DNA of 57,044 nt from an uncultured Blautia sp. (GCF_934424005.1 NZ_CAKRXI010000020.1:1-57044); one strand, 5' to 3'. Numbered from the stretch's first letter, positions 25,160-34,757 are shown. The notes: generated by a model from the sequence alone, not told the origin. Numbers and translations: made by a program.

Positions 25160-26398
25160 ATGGCAGGAGGAAACAGTTTGAAAGGCAGAGAACAGAAAAA
25201 AGGCATTGCGGTAAATACTCTGTATACGATGGGTGGTCTGCTTTTTATGAATGCAGTGCTCCAGCTTGTGATCACTCCGCTTCTTAACAGAATGATGGGA
25301 GCAGAACAGCTTGGCGGCCTTTTGTACATTACAGGACTTGTTGCGATCATATGTCCGTCTATCGGGCAGGCTCTGAATAACAGTCGTCTTGTAGTAAGAC
25401 GGGATTTTGATGTGACCAATGGGGACTATGACTGGCTTCTGCTTGGCTTTGGACTGATCGGAAGTATTGTTGCACTGTTTATGTCCGGCAAAAGCCTGGA
25501 AAGTCCGTTGATGGCAGCTGGCGTTTTCTTGATGTTTATGCTGACTGTATTCCGCTATTATGGTGATGTGGAATATCGTCTGAATCTGAACTACCGGAGA
25601 TATTTTATTTACTATCTTCTGATCGGAATCGGATATCTTGCCGGATTTGGTATATATCGCCTGACCGGACAATGGGTGTGGATTTATCTGATCGGTGAAG
25701 CCGCGGCACTGGCTTTTGTCGGTGTTACCGGAAATATTTTTCATCAGTTTTTCAGAAGAAGCGAATTTTTTACGACGGCACTCGGTCGAGGCTTCTTTCT
25801 TACGTTATCGTATCTTATTACCAATACGACAATGAATATGGATCGCCTTGTGATCAAACAGATCCTCGGCAATGAACAGGTCACACAGTATTATGTTGTT
25901 TCGCTGATCGGAAAGACGCTGGTACTTCTGATCGCGCCAATTAATACGATCGTGATCTCTTATCTTACAAAAAGAAAAGAACGACTGACGCGTTCACAGT
26001 TTGGAAAGGCTGTTCTTGCCGGAGGCGGTGTAAGTCTTGTTTTTTTTGTGGCCTGTCAGATCGGAACACCACTTTTTGTGTGGCTGTTTTACAGAAATCT
26101 TTATGATTCAGTAAAAGGGATCGTAACGGTTGTGAATCTTGCGCAGATTCTTGGGCTGTTTTCTGCATTTTTGTTTATACTCGTTCTGACGTTTACAGAT
26201 GAACGGTGGCAGTTGTGGATTCAGCTTGCACATTTTTGTATTTTGCTCGTGTCATCAGTACTTGCGGCACGCACATATGGAATGATGGGATTTGCTGTTG
26301 CTTCACTTGGAGCCAATAGTCTCCGTGTTGTAGCAGTAGTGATTCTGGGTATTGTGAAAGCAGGAAAGGATAAAGGAGACAGAAATGCAGACAGGTGA
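25160..26398 (+). CDS. Wzx-like polysaccharide flippase (MATE/MOP superfamily)
   Basis: A 412-residue protein with about 12 hydrophobic helices and the opening LYTMGGLLFMNAVLQLVITP common to Wzx/oligosaccharide flippases. It is expected to move a lipid-linked sugar across the membrane. The ATG at 25160 directly abuts the previous stop codon, but AGGAGG at 25165-25170 lies seven bases before an in-frame TTG at 25178, which may be the real start. The end overlaps the next gene by 14 bases. Confidence 0.88.
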   Translation: MAGGNSLKGREQKKGIAVNTLYTMGGLLFMNAVLQLVITPLLNRMMGAEQLGGLLYITGLVAIICPSIGQALNNSRLVVRRDFDVTNGDYDWLLLGFGLIGSIVALFMSGKSLESPLMAAGVFLMFMLTVFRYYGDVEYRLNLNYRRYFIYYLLIGIGYLAGFGIYRLTGQWVWIYLIGEAAALAFVGVTGNIFHQFFRRSEFFTTALGRGFFLTLSYLITNTTMNMDRLVIKQILGNEQVTQYYVVSLIGKTLVLLIAPINTIVISYLTKRKERLTRSQFGKAVLAGGGVSLVFFVACQIGTPLFVWLFYRNLYDSVKGIVTVVNLAQILGLFSAFLFILVLTFTDERWQLWIQLAHFCILLVSSVLAARTYGMMGFAVASLGANSLRVVAVVILGIVKAGKDKGDRNADR

Positions 26399-27707
26399 AG
26401 TTTTAAGAAGAGAGGTATTTAATCTTCTTGACGCTGCAAAGGGCGGCAGACTGAAAAAATTAAAAGAAGTCAATAAACATGAAATTGTTGAGGGTGTAAC
26501 AGAAGATTATATGGAAAGAAGAGTACAGACACTTCTTTCTTATGTAAAACAGCACTCTCCTTATTATAAAGAACATCCGGAATGGACGAAACTGGAAGAT
26601 TTTCCGGTCATGACAAAAGGTGATTTTATCGAACATTATAATGAGGTACTGGTGGATTGTGTCAGAGAACAGGGAAATCTCTACAGGCTCAGTACCAGTG
26701 GCTCTACAGGAACTCCGTTTACAGTACTCTGTGACGGAGATAAAATGAGCCGTGTAAATATGAACTTTATTTCCTGTATGGAACTGAATGGCTTCCGTAT
26801 GGGAATGAAACGTGGAGAATTTCGTGCGTGGATAAAAGGAAAAAATACGATCAGTAAGTGGAAATCTTTTAAAAATAATCTGATCATGGTGGATATTTCC
26901 AATATGGGAGATGAGTCACTGGATAAAATCTGCCGTGATATTGAGAAGAAGAAGATTCAGGTTCTGGTTACGTATTCCAGTGCACTGACGGCGTTGACTC
27001 AGTATATCAGAAAAACAGGAAGAGATATCAGCCGCTGGTCTGTTGAAATGGTATTTTCCATGGGAGAAGCACTTCCGCAGGAAACTTATGATCTGACAAA
27101 AGAGCTGTTCGGATTTTCTCCGGTACGGTCCTATGGAAATAATGAAAATGGCTTTATTGCGATCCAGCTTGATGAGGATCCGGAATATACGGTTGACCTG
27201 TATAATTTTTATCCGGAGATTCTGAAAATGGATTCCGATGAACCGGCGGAGCCGGGAGAACTGGGAAGAATCGTTGTGACAGATTATTATAATAAAACAT
27301 TTCCAATGGTTCGTTATGACACTGGTGATACAGGGAAAATGCGTGTATATTATGACAAGAACGGCCGGGTGCATGCAAAATATACAGAGATTTACGGACG
27401 CCGCGGTTCTCTTATGTATAACACAAAAGGTGAGCCGCTATCAATTCACGTTTTTATGAATACACTGCTGAAGTTCGAAGGAACTGTTTATCAGGCAAAA
27501 TGCATCCAGTGGGGAGAAAAAGACTATGAACTGCTGGTGAATGCGGACCGTTCCAGACTGGACGAAACAGAACTTCTCGCAGCATACCGACATTACCTTG
27601 GTGAAGACGCAGAGCTTCGGATCACTTATGTGGACCAGATCCCGATTCAGGCATCTGGTAAATTTATGGTCTGTGAAAATAAATGGAATGGAAGGAAGCA
27701 GGCATAA
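26385..27707 (+). CDS. CapK/PaaK-like adenylate-forming enzyme, copy 2
   Basis: A 440-residue paralogue of the enzyme at 23831. It has the same motif order: TSGSTGTPFTVL near residue 105, NNENGFIAIQ, PMVRYDTGDTGK and YGRRGSLMY. The two copies are clearly diverged outside the motifs, suggesting different acids or acceptors. It lies after the flippase, overlapping it by 14 bases, and its TAA overlaps the ATG of the thiamine-diphosphate enzyme (TAATG). Confidence 0.85.
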   Translation: MQTGEVLRREVFNLLDAAKGGRLKKLKEVNKHEIVEGVTEDYMERRVQTLLSYVKQHSPYYKEHPEWTKLEDFPVMTKGDFIEHYNEVLVDCVREQGNLYRLSTSGSTGTPFTVLCDGDKMSRVNMNFISCMELNGFRMGMKRGEFRAWIKGKNTISKWKSFKNNLIMVDISNMGDESLDKICRDIEKKKIQVLVTYSSALTALTQYIRKTGRDISRWSVEMVFSMGEALPQETYDLTKELFGFSPVRSYGNNENGFIAIQLDEDPEYTVDLYNFYPEILKMDSDEPAEPGELGRIVVTDYYNKTFPMVRYDTGDTGKMRVYYDKNGRVHAKYTEIYGRRGSLMYNTKGEPLSIHVFMNTLLKFEGTVYQAKCIQWGEKDYELLVNADRSRLDETELLAAYRHYLGEDAELRITYVDQIPIQASGKFMVCENKWNGRKQA

Positions 27708-29551
27708 TGAAACAGAAAGTATCGGATTATATAGCGGATCATATAGCAGAGTGGGGAATCCGTGATGTGTTTACCGTAACAGGCGGTGGTGCCATGCATA
27801 TGAATGATGCTTTTGGACATCATCCGAAACTGCATTGTACTTATCAGCATCATGAACAGGCATGTGCCATGGCTGCAGAGGCTTATGCACGTATGGATAA
27901 TCGGATGGCAGCAGTCTGTGTGACGACCGGTCCTGGTGCAACGAATGCCATTACCGGCGTGCTTGGCGGCTGGATGGATTCGATTCCTATGCTTGTTTTT
28001 TCGGGACAGGCAAGATATGCAACTACGGTTGCAGCGTCCGGGCTGAAACTTCGAAGCATGGGAGTGCAGGAATGTAATATTGTACCGGTTGTGGCCTCAA
28101 TTACAAAATATGCACAGATGATCATTCATCCGGAAGATATCCGGTACCATCTGGAAAAAGCCCTCTATATGGCGGTGAACGGACGACCGGGACCGGTGTG
28201 GCTTGATATTCCGCTGGATGTGCAGGGGGCAGTCATTGAGACAGAAGAACTGAGAGGGTATGATCCGCAGGAGAATCCGGAAGAAAAACCGGCAGAAATC
28301 TCACAGGATGTCATTCAGCAGATTATGGATAAGATAGAAAAAAGCCATCGCCCGGTTCTGTTTCCGGGAAATGGAGTACGTCTTGCAGGTGCAATGGACG
28401 ATTTTCAAAAACTTGTAAATATTCTGGGAGTTCCGGTGATCACCGGAATGAGCAGTGTGGATGCCATGGAGTCTGAACATCCGTATTTTGCCGGAAGAAG
28501 CGGAGGAACCGGAACACGCCCGGGAAATTTTGCACTTCAGAACAGCGATGTGCTTCTTTCTATCGGGAATCGCCAGGGATTTGCACAGACCGGTTTTCAG
28601 TATCAGGACTGGGCAAGAGGCAGCTATACGATCCTGAATGACATTGATGAAAATGAACTGAAAAAACCAAGTCTCCATGTCAGTCTTCCAGTCTGTGGTG
28701 ATGCAGGAGATCTGATCCGCAAGCTTATCTGTGCGGCAGAACTTCGGGGAGCAGATGAAACAAATCCGTTGTTTAAAGGCAGAGACTGGATCCGTCAGTG
28801 TCAGGTATGGAAACAGAAATATCCGGTGGTGACAGCGAAACATTATGAGACGATAGAAGAAGGCTGTACCAATATTTATGCTTTTTATGAAGAACTGTCA
28901 AAAGCAATGCAGGAGGGGCAGACACTGATGGTCAGTGTGGGAACTTCCAGAGTGGCAGGGAGTCAGGCATTTCGGGTAAAAAAAGGTCAGCGTTTTATTA
29001 CAAATCCAAATACTGCGTCTATGGGATTCTGTCTTCCGGCAGCGACCGGAATCTGTGTCGCACAGCCCGGAAAACCAGTAGTCTGTGTGACCGGTGAGGG
29101 AAGTCTGCAGATGAATCTGCAGGAATTACAGACAATATGGCAGAACCGTCTTCCGGTAAAATTATTTGTGATCAATAATCAGGGTTATCATTCTATCCGA
29201 CAGACACAACAGAGCTATTTTGAACCACCGCTGGTGGGAGTTGGAGCAGAGAGCGGAGATCTGAGTTTCCCGGATCTGTCCAGGATCATACCGGCATATG
29301 GTTTTTCTTATCGGGCAGTGCATGCTGCAGAAGAACTTCCGGAAACACTTCATCAGATCCTGGAGGAAGATGGGGCATCTGTGTGTGAGGTGTTTGTGAC
29401 AAAATATCAGAAAACAGAACCAAAAACCTCTGCAAAAAAACTTCCGGATGGAAGTATGGTATCGGCACCGCTGGAAGATATGTATCCTTTCCTCAGCAAA
29501 GAAGAACTGGAAGAAAATATGTTTACAGAAATGAATGGAGAAGTACAATGA
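27707..29551 (+). CDS. thiamine-diphosphate enzyme, acetolactate-synthase-like (YerE-type candidate)
   Basis: A 614-residue ThDP-dependent enzyme of the acetolactate synthase/pyruvate oxidase fold. The cofactor-activating Glu-50 lies in YQHHEQACAMAAEAYA, and the ThDP/Mg motif is GEGSLQMN followed by NNQGYHSI about 25 residues later. The PGATNAITGVLGGWMDSIPM stretch is typical of the family. Next to RfbG, RfbH and an SDR it matches the gene set for two-carbon branched CDP sugars: YerE of Yersinia adds an acetyl-derived C2 unit to a 4-keto-3,6-dideoxy sugar, and YerF reduces the product. This role is inferred from context. Simple branched-chain amino-acid synthesis is unlikely here. ATG 27707 is used, sharing one base with the upstream stop. 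Confidence 0.82.
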   Translation: MKQKVSDYIADHIAEWGIRDVFTVTGGGAMHMNDAFGHHPKLHCTYQHHEQACAMAAEAYARMDNRMAAVCVTTGPGATNAITGVLGGWMDSIPMLVFSGQARYATTVAASGLKLRSMGVQECNIVPVVASITKYAQMIIHPEDIRYHLEKALYMAVNGRPGPVWLDIPLDVQGAVIETEELRGYDPQENPEEKPAEISQDVIQQIMDKIEKSHRPVLFPGNGVRLAGAMDDFQKLVNILGVPVITGMSSVDAMESEHPYFAGRSGGTGTRPGNFALQNSDVLLSIGNRQGFAQTGFQYQDWARGSYTILNDIDENELKKPSLHVSLPVCGDAGDLIRKLICAAELRGADETNPLFKGRDWIRQCQVWKQKYPVVTAKHYETIEEGCTNIYAFYEELSKAMQEGQTLMVSVGTSRVAGSQAFRVKKGQRFITNPNTASMGFCLPAATGICVAQPGKPVVCVTGEGSLQMNLQELQTIWQNRLPVKLFVINNQGYHSIRQTQQSYFEPPLVGVGAESGDLSFPDLSRIIPAYGFSYRAVHAAEELPETLHQILEEDGASVCEVFVTKYQKTEPKTSAKKLPDGSMVSAPLEDMYPFLSKEELEENMFTEMNGEVQ

Positions 29552-30483
29552 AACGAATCGTTGTTACCGGAGCAACCAGTATGATCGGTACAGCATTGAT
29601 CGAGGAATGTATCAGACATGACGTTGAGGTTTATGCAGTTGTACGTGCAGGGTCTTCGAAGACAAAACGTCTGCCGGAGAATGCACAGATACACCAGATA
29701 GAATGTGAACTGGAAAAACTGGAAGAACTTCCAGCGAAGATCACCGGAGAATGCGATACGTTTTTTCATATTGCATGGGGAAATACCGGGGAAAATCGAA
29801 ACAGCAGTACAGAGCTGCAGAGCAAAAATGTCTTTTATACTCTGAAGGCTGTCCGTGCTGCTCATGCAATGGGATGCAAGAGATTTATCGGAGCCGGTTC
29901 ACAGGCAGAATATGGTCCGATGGATGTTCCGCGGATCGCGCCGGATAGTCCGGTACATCCGACGACACCTTACGGTGCGAGCAAGCTCGCTGCAAACCAG
30001 CTTTCTTCCATGCTCTGTAAGGAACTCGGAATGGAATGGATCTGGCCGAGAATTTTCAGTGTGTATGGAATATATGAAAAAGAGACGACAATGATCGCTT
30101 CCGGTCTGCGTAAAATGCTGAAAGGCGAAAAAACAGAGTTTACCCCTGCAGAACAGAGATGGGATTATCTTTACAGCAAAGATGCAGGGCGTGCATATTA
30201 TCTGATTGGCGAAAAAGGCAGAGATGGTGCAGTTTACTGTGTAGGTAGTGGGCAGGCACGTCCTCTGCGGGAATATATCATGCAGATGGCAGAACTTACC
30301 GGAGCAGATTTGCCGGGAATCGGTGCAAGACCATATCCGCCGGGAGCAGTGCGGAATCTGTGTGCAGATATAGAAAGTCTTACAAAGGATACTGGATTTG
30401 TACCGGAATATACTTTTGAAGAAGGAATAAAAGAAACGCTTTGCTGGCTGGAAAGTCAGAATACAGGAGACAGAAAAAAATGA
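29548..30483 (+). CDS. NAD-dependent epimerase/dehydratase or reductase (SDR family)
   Basis: A 311-residue extended SDR. The cofactor motif VVTGATSMIGTALIEE is at the N-terminus, and the catalytic YGASK is near residue 145. FHIAWGNTGENRN and IGAGSQAEYGPM are typical of nucleotide-sugar enzymes. It may reduce the keto group left by the dehydratase or by the ThDP enzyme (YerF-like); this is inferred from position. It starts with an ATGA overlap, so it is translationally coupled to the ThDP gene. Confidence 0.85.
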   Translation: MKRIVVTGATSMIGTALIEECIRHDVEVYAVVRAGSSKTKRLPENAQIHQIECELEKLEELPAKITGECDTFFHIAWGNTGENRNSSTELQSKNVFYTLKAVRAAHAMGCKRFIGAGSQAEYGPMDVPRIAPDSPVHPTTPYGASKLAANQLSSMLCKELGMEWIWPRIFSVYGIYEKETTMIASGLRKMLKGEKTEFTPAEQRWDYLYSKDAGRAYYLIGEKGRDGAVYCVGSGQARPLREYIMQMAELTGADLPGIGARPYPPGAVRNLCADIESLTKDTGFVPEYTFEEGIKETLCWLESQNTGDRKK

Positions 30484-31439
30484 GAAAGAAAATTTCGGTG
30501 GTAATTCCCACCTATAACGAAGAGGCAAATGTGGTTCCTCTGTCACAGGCGATCATAGAGGTTATGGAGAAAGACCTCAGTGAATATGATTATGAGATCC
30601 TGTTTATAGACAACCATTCAAAAGACAATACAAAAGCGCTTCTTCGCGGACTTTGTGCAAATAACAGAAAGATCAAGGCAATCTTTAATGCAAAAAATTT
30701 CGGGCAGGCAAGATCACCGGTGTATGGAATGAAACAGGCATATGGTGACTGTGTGGTACGTATGTGTGCAGACTTTCAGGATCCGGTAGACATGATCCCC
30801 AAATTTGTCCGGGAGTGGGAAAAGGGAACAAAGATTGTAATTGGAGTGAAGAGTGCAAGTAAGGAACGCCGTGGCATGTACCTGGTGCGTGAATGCTATT
30901 ACAGACTGATCAACAAGATCACAGATATTGATCATATTGATCAGTTTACCGGCTTTGGTCTGTATGACAGAAAATTTGTGGATGTTGTGCGTGATCTGCA
31001 TGATCCGATGCCGTATCTTCGAGGTATTATTGCTGAACTGGGATTTGACTATAAAGCGATTGAATATACACAGCCAAAACGGCGTGCAGGAAAAAGCAAA
31101 AATAATTTCTACAGTCTTTATGATTATGCAATGATCGGAATTACTTCTTATTCCAAGGTGGTGATGAGACTGGCAACTTTTGCAGGTTTTATCATTGGGG
31201 GACTCAGCCTGGCAGCTGCAGTGGTCTATCTGGTCCTCAAACTCATGTACTGGGATCGCTTTTCAGCCGGAGTAGCACCGATGGTGATCGGTATGTTTTT
31301 CCTGGGGGCATTGCAGTTGTTCTTTATCGGACTTCTTGGGGAATACGTTTTGAGCATTAATACCAGAGTTCTTGACAGACCACTTGTGGTGGAAGAAGAA
31401 CGTCTGAATTTTGACGAGCCGGAGGAGGACGAGGAATGA
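30480..31439 (+). CDS. polyprenyl-phosphate glycosyltransferase, GT2 (GtrB/DPM1-like)
   Basis: A 319-residue family GT2 enzyme. The catalytic domain starts VVIPTYNEEANVVPL and carries the DXD-like MCADFQDP near residue 100. Two C-terminal membrane helices (FIIGGLSLAAAVVYLVL and MFFLGALQLFFIGLLG) follow, as in GtrB and CsbB. Such enzymes move a sugar from a nucleotide to undecaprenyl phosphate on the inner face. It overlaps the SDR by ATGA and is followed at once by a YfhO-like gene. This is the usual donor/transferase pair in three-component extracellular glycosylation. Confidence 0.9.
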   Translation: MRKKISVVIPTYNEEANVVPLSQAIIEVMEKDLSEYDYEILFIDNHSKDNTKALLRGLCANNRKIKAIFNAKNFGQARSPVYGMKQAYGDCVVRMCADFQDPVDMIPKFVREWEKGTKIVIGVKSASKERRGMYLVRECYYRLINKITDIDHIDQFTGFGLYDRKFVDVVRDLHDPMPYLRGIIAELGFDYKAIEYTQPKRRAGKSKNNFYSLYDYAMIGITSYSKVVMRLATFAGFIIGGLSLAAAVVYLVLKLMYWDRFSAGVAPMVIGMFFLGALQLFFIGLLGEYVLSINTRVLDRPLVVEEERLNFDEPEEDEE

Positions 31440-34135
31440 CAGATACGCAGAAAAAACCACTGTGGAAAAACGAACTGGTATGGCTGTTTCTGATCACAAG
31501 CGGACTTTTTGCCATTTTGTACAGTAAATTTATTCTGGGTGGATATGCCTATGTGTTTACAGATACAGGAGCAGATACCATGCAGATCAATTATGCACAG
31601 TATGGACTTTTTTCTTCTCTGTTTCGGAGTGGAGAAAGTGGTTACGTGCTGCAGGCGGGACTGGGAATGGATGTATCGTCCTATTATCCGGCATATCTGA
31701 TTCCCTACAATCTTCTGATCCTGCTTGCTCCGCAGAGACTTCTTCCATGGGCTGTTCTTGCATCTGCCTATCTGAAGATGATAACGATTTCCCTTGTTGG
31801 ATATCTGTTTTACAGAAAACTGATGCAGGATGGAATCGGAACTATGGCAGCGGCGCTCGCATGGACCTTTTCCGGTTATGTGATTCTCTGGGGACAGCAT
31901 TACGGCTTTTGTACCTGTATGGCACTGTTTACAGTCTTTATGTATTTTCTTCAGTGTTATCTGAATGGAGAACAGCGCTGGAAAAGTGCAGGGCTTGTGA
32001 TCACGGTAACGATGCTGCTGATCTCCAGTTATTATTTCCTGTACATGATTGCTTTTTTTGCTGTATTTTATGTCCTTATTTACAGCATCATGCAGCGATA
32101 TTCCCTGAAATGTACTGCCGGAAAAGTGGCCGGACTTGGCGGTATGGGAATTCTTGGTGTACTGATCGGAGGCGTGGCACTGGTACCGATCGCAGATACA
32201 TTTCTGGAGAGTGCCAGAGCAGGGGTACTGGCTGCAAAAGGAACTTCTCATTTACTGAGTCCATATAAAGGAAAAACGCTGGGAACGATCGTGGCCAGAT
32301 TTTTTTCAAATCATATGCTTGGAATTGACAAAGATTATACAGGATACCTCAATTATTATGAAGGAATGATACTTGCGGTCAGTATCCTGACCGTTTTTGC
32401 AGTCAGCTATTTTATCGTAAAGAAAAGCACCAGAGTAAAAGCACTGGTTCTTACGGTGTTTCTGGTATTCCTGACGATCATGCCGCTTACCAGCCGTATT
32501 CTCGTATTTACGAAACATTCCTATCGATGGACGTTTATGATATGTTTTGTGGAAGCTCTTGTTATTGGATGTTTCCTTCAGGATGTGTTCAGAGAAAAGA
32601 ACAGAAAAACAGTTCTGGCCGGCAGCATACTTGCCATTGTTATTTGTGGCGGATTGCTGGTATGGATGTACAGCTTTAAAAATATAAAACCGGATCATAA
32701 GGTTACGGCAGGTGTAATAGGATTTTTTGCAGTTTATCTGATATTGTTTGCAGTTGGCACTTCTGTAAAAAAAATGTACAGAATTTTTCCGGCTGCTGTA
32801 TTGATGGTTCTGATATGCGAGTTGTTTGTTTTGGATTATCCGTCCCTGTGGCATCGTGAATCTCCGACCAGAAATCAGGTGGCAACAGAATATTACAATG
32901 ATGGGACAAAAGAAGCTGTGGCTATGCTGAAAGAGCAGGATGATTCGGTATACCGTATCGAGAAATCCTATACATCGGCATCAGAAAACGATGGAATGAG
33001 TCAGGGCTACAATGGACTTTCGGTGTATATGAGCACCAATCCGGCGTCACTGGTTGCTTATCATAAGATGTACGGACCGGAAACACTGTCCGGTAATTTC
33101 GTAGACTTCAATATGGATGACTATATCAGGAGTTCTCTGCTGGGAACGAAATATCTGATCACAGGAACCGGATACCATGCACCTCAGAAGATATATACAT
33201 CTGTTGGAGAAGCGGGGGGCAAATCAGTCTTTGAGAATCAGTATGCACTTCCATTTGGATATCTGTATGATAAAGAATGGAATCAGGAAGAAGTAAAAGA
33301 AATGTCCGGACTGGACAAAACACTGGCTTCTCTGTCCGGTTTTTATTATACGGATGCAGAGGAGACGTCTTTCTATCAGAAGGCGGATCTTCCGGAGCAA
33401 ACAGATCTGTCACTACTGGATTATGCGGATACAGCGATTGACTGCACGATGGAGAAAGGATCAGAAGGCATTACCGTGAGCAATCTCGGCGCAGATCCAA
33501 ATGTTGTATTTCCAGGCGTGACGTCCTGTTTTGCAGACGACGACAAGTTGTATGGACTTTCGTTGACAGTAGATGCACCTGATGAAACAGAAATGGCTGT
33601 TTATTATCAGACAGAGGGAGATGAAGGCTTCTCTGCGGAGAAAGTTTACACATTTAAAGTCACTGAGGACAACAGGACATGGGAACATCTTGTACCTGGA
33701 GGAATCACAGCGCTTCGTGTAGATGTAAGTTCTCCGGTTGAATCTGCAGTGATAAATAATTTTGAATTAAAATCCTGCGATATTACGGAAAGTGGTTATA
33801 CAGCATTGAAGGAATCCGGAGTTGCTGAGGTGACATTTTCTGACAGTACATATCAGGCACAGGTAACAAACGATACATCTGAGAACAAAATGCTGTGTGT
33901 TCCGCTGTTCTATCAGAAGGGATGGACTGCACAGAGTGATGGAGAGGATGCCGGTGTGTATAATATCAATGAAGGTATGTGCGGAGTGGAAGTTCCGTCT
34001 GGAACTCATGAGATTGTATTAAAATATGAAACACCATACCAAAACTATGGCGTAGGAATGACAATCATTGGAATTATAATTTTTATACTGGTCTTTAGTC
34101 AGAATTTATATAAATTTTTTGTAAAGTTGTGTTAA
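31436..34135 (+). CDS. YfhO-family membrane glycosyltransferase (GT-C)
   Basis: An 899-residue protein with about 12-14 membrane helices in residues 15-500 and a large extracellular domain of ~350 residues, closed by a final helix near 870-890. GGYAYVFTDTGADTMQINYA is the YfhO-type first loop with its Asp pair. Bacillus YfhO with CsbB glycosylates lipoteichoic acid outside the cell; the same pairing exists here. It probably transfers the lipid-linked sugar to a surface polymer. It is the last gene of the operon; no terminator is seen before the hpf promoter. Confidence 0.88.
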   Translation: MTDTQKKPLWKNELVWLFLITSGLFAILYSKFILGGYAYVFTDTGADTMQINYAQYGLFSSLFRSGESGYVLQAGLGMDVSSYYPAYLIPYNLLILLAPQRLLPWAVLASAYLKMITISLVGYLFYRKLMQDGIGTMAAALAWTFSGYVILWGQHYGFCTCMALFTVFMYFLQCYLNGEQRWKSAGLVITVTMLLISSYYFLYMIAFFAVFYVLIYSIMQRYSLKCTAGKVAGLGGMGILGVLIGGVALVPIADTFLESARAGVLAAKGTSHLLSPYKGKTLGTIVARFFSNHMLGIDKDYTGYLNYYEGMILAVSILTVFAVSYFIVKKSTRVKALVLTVFLVFLTIMPLTSRILVFTKHSYRWTFMICFVEALVIGCFLQDVFREKNRKTVLAGSILAIVICGGLLVWMYSFKNIKPDHKVTAGVIGFFAVYLILFAVGTSVKKMYRIFPAAVLMVLICELFVLDYPSLWHRESPTRNQVATEYYNDGTKEAVAMLKEQDDSVYRIEKSYTSASENDGMSQGYNGLSVYMSTNPASLVAYHKMYGPETLSGNFVDFNMDDYIRSSLLGTKYLITGTGYHAPQKIYTSVGEAGGKSVFENQYALPFGYLYDKEWNQEEVKEMSGLDKTLASLSGFYYTDAEETSFYQKADLPEQTDLSLLDYADTAIDCTMEKGSEGITVSNLGADPNVVFPGVTSCFADDDKLYGLSLTVDAPDETEMAVYYQTEGDEGFSAEKVYTFKVTEDNRTWEHLVPGGITALRVDVSSPVESAVINNFELKSCDITESGYTALKESGVAEVTFSDSTYQAQVTNDTSENKMLCVPLFYQKGWTAQSDGEDAGVYNINEGMCGVEVPSGTHEIVLKYETPYQNYGVGMTIIGIIIFILVFSQNLYKFFVKLC

Positions 34136-34149
34136 AATTCGTTGGAGTG

Positions 34150-34158
34150 TGTTATAAT
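34150..34158 (+). promoter_or_regulatory. extended -10 promoter for hpf
   Basis: TGTTATAAT, an extended -10 element, with only a poor -35 upstream. Confidence 0.5.
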
Positions 34159-34229
34159 GGATGCATAGACAACAAAAACAGTTGTTTATAAAAATATCAT
34201 CCAAAATAAACAGCAAAGGGGATGGGACT

Positions 34230-34757
34230 ATGAAATTTATTATTAGTGGAAAGAACATCACAGTTTCCCAGGGACTCAAGACCGCAGTAGAGGATAAACT
34301 CGGCAAACTGGAACGGTATTTTACTCCTGACACAGAAGTGGTAGTAACTTTAAGTGTCGAAAAAGAAAGACAGAAAATCGAAGTAACGATCCCGATGAAA
34401 GGAAATATCATCAGATCCGAACAGGTAAGCAATGATATGTACGTATCCATTGACCTGGTTGAAGAAGTCATCGAACGTCAGCTTCGTAAATACAAAAATA
34501 AAATCGTTGATAAACAGCAGGCAGCTGCAAACTTCCAGAAAGAGTATCTGGACAAGGATTATGAAGAAGATGAAGAGGTTAAGATCATCCGTACCAAGAA
34601 ATTTGGAATCAAACCTATGTATCCGGAAGATGCATGCGTACAGATGGAACTCCTGGGACATAACTTTTTCGTATTCTTTAATGCAGAGACTGAACAGGTC
34701 AATGTAGTATACAAACGTAAAGGAAACACATACGGTTTAATTGAACCGGAATTTTGA
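34230..34757 (+). CDS. hpf: ribosome hibernation promoting factor, long form
   Basis: A 175-residue protein with the two-domain long HPF layout. The N-terminal S30AE domain (MKFIISGKNITVSQGLKTAV) blocks the decoding centre. An acidic linker follows, then a C-terminal dimerisation domain (KIIRTKKFGIKPMYPEDAC to the end) that pairs two ribosomes into 100S particles. ATG 34230 is preferred to an upstream in-frame ATG at 34161 because AAAGGGG lies just before it. It has its own promoter, consistent with stationary-phase or stress control. Confidence 0.95.
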   Translation: MKFIISGKNITVSQGLKTAVEDKLGKLERYFTPDTEVVVTLSVEKERQKIEVTIPMKGNIIRSEQVSNDMYVSIDLVEEVIERQLRKYKNKIVDKQQAAANFQKEYLDKDYEEDEEVKIIRTKKFGIKPMYPEDACVQMELLGHNFFVFFNAETEQVNVVYKRKGNTYGLIEPEF

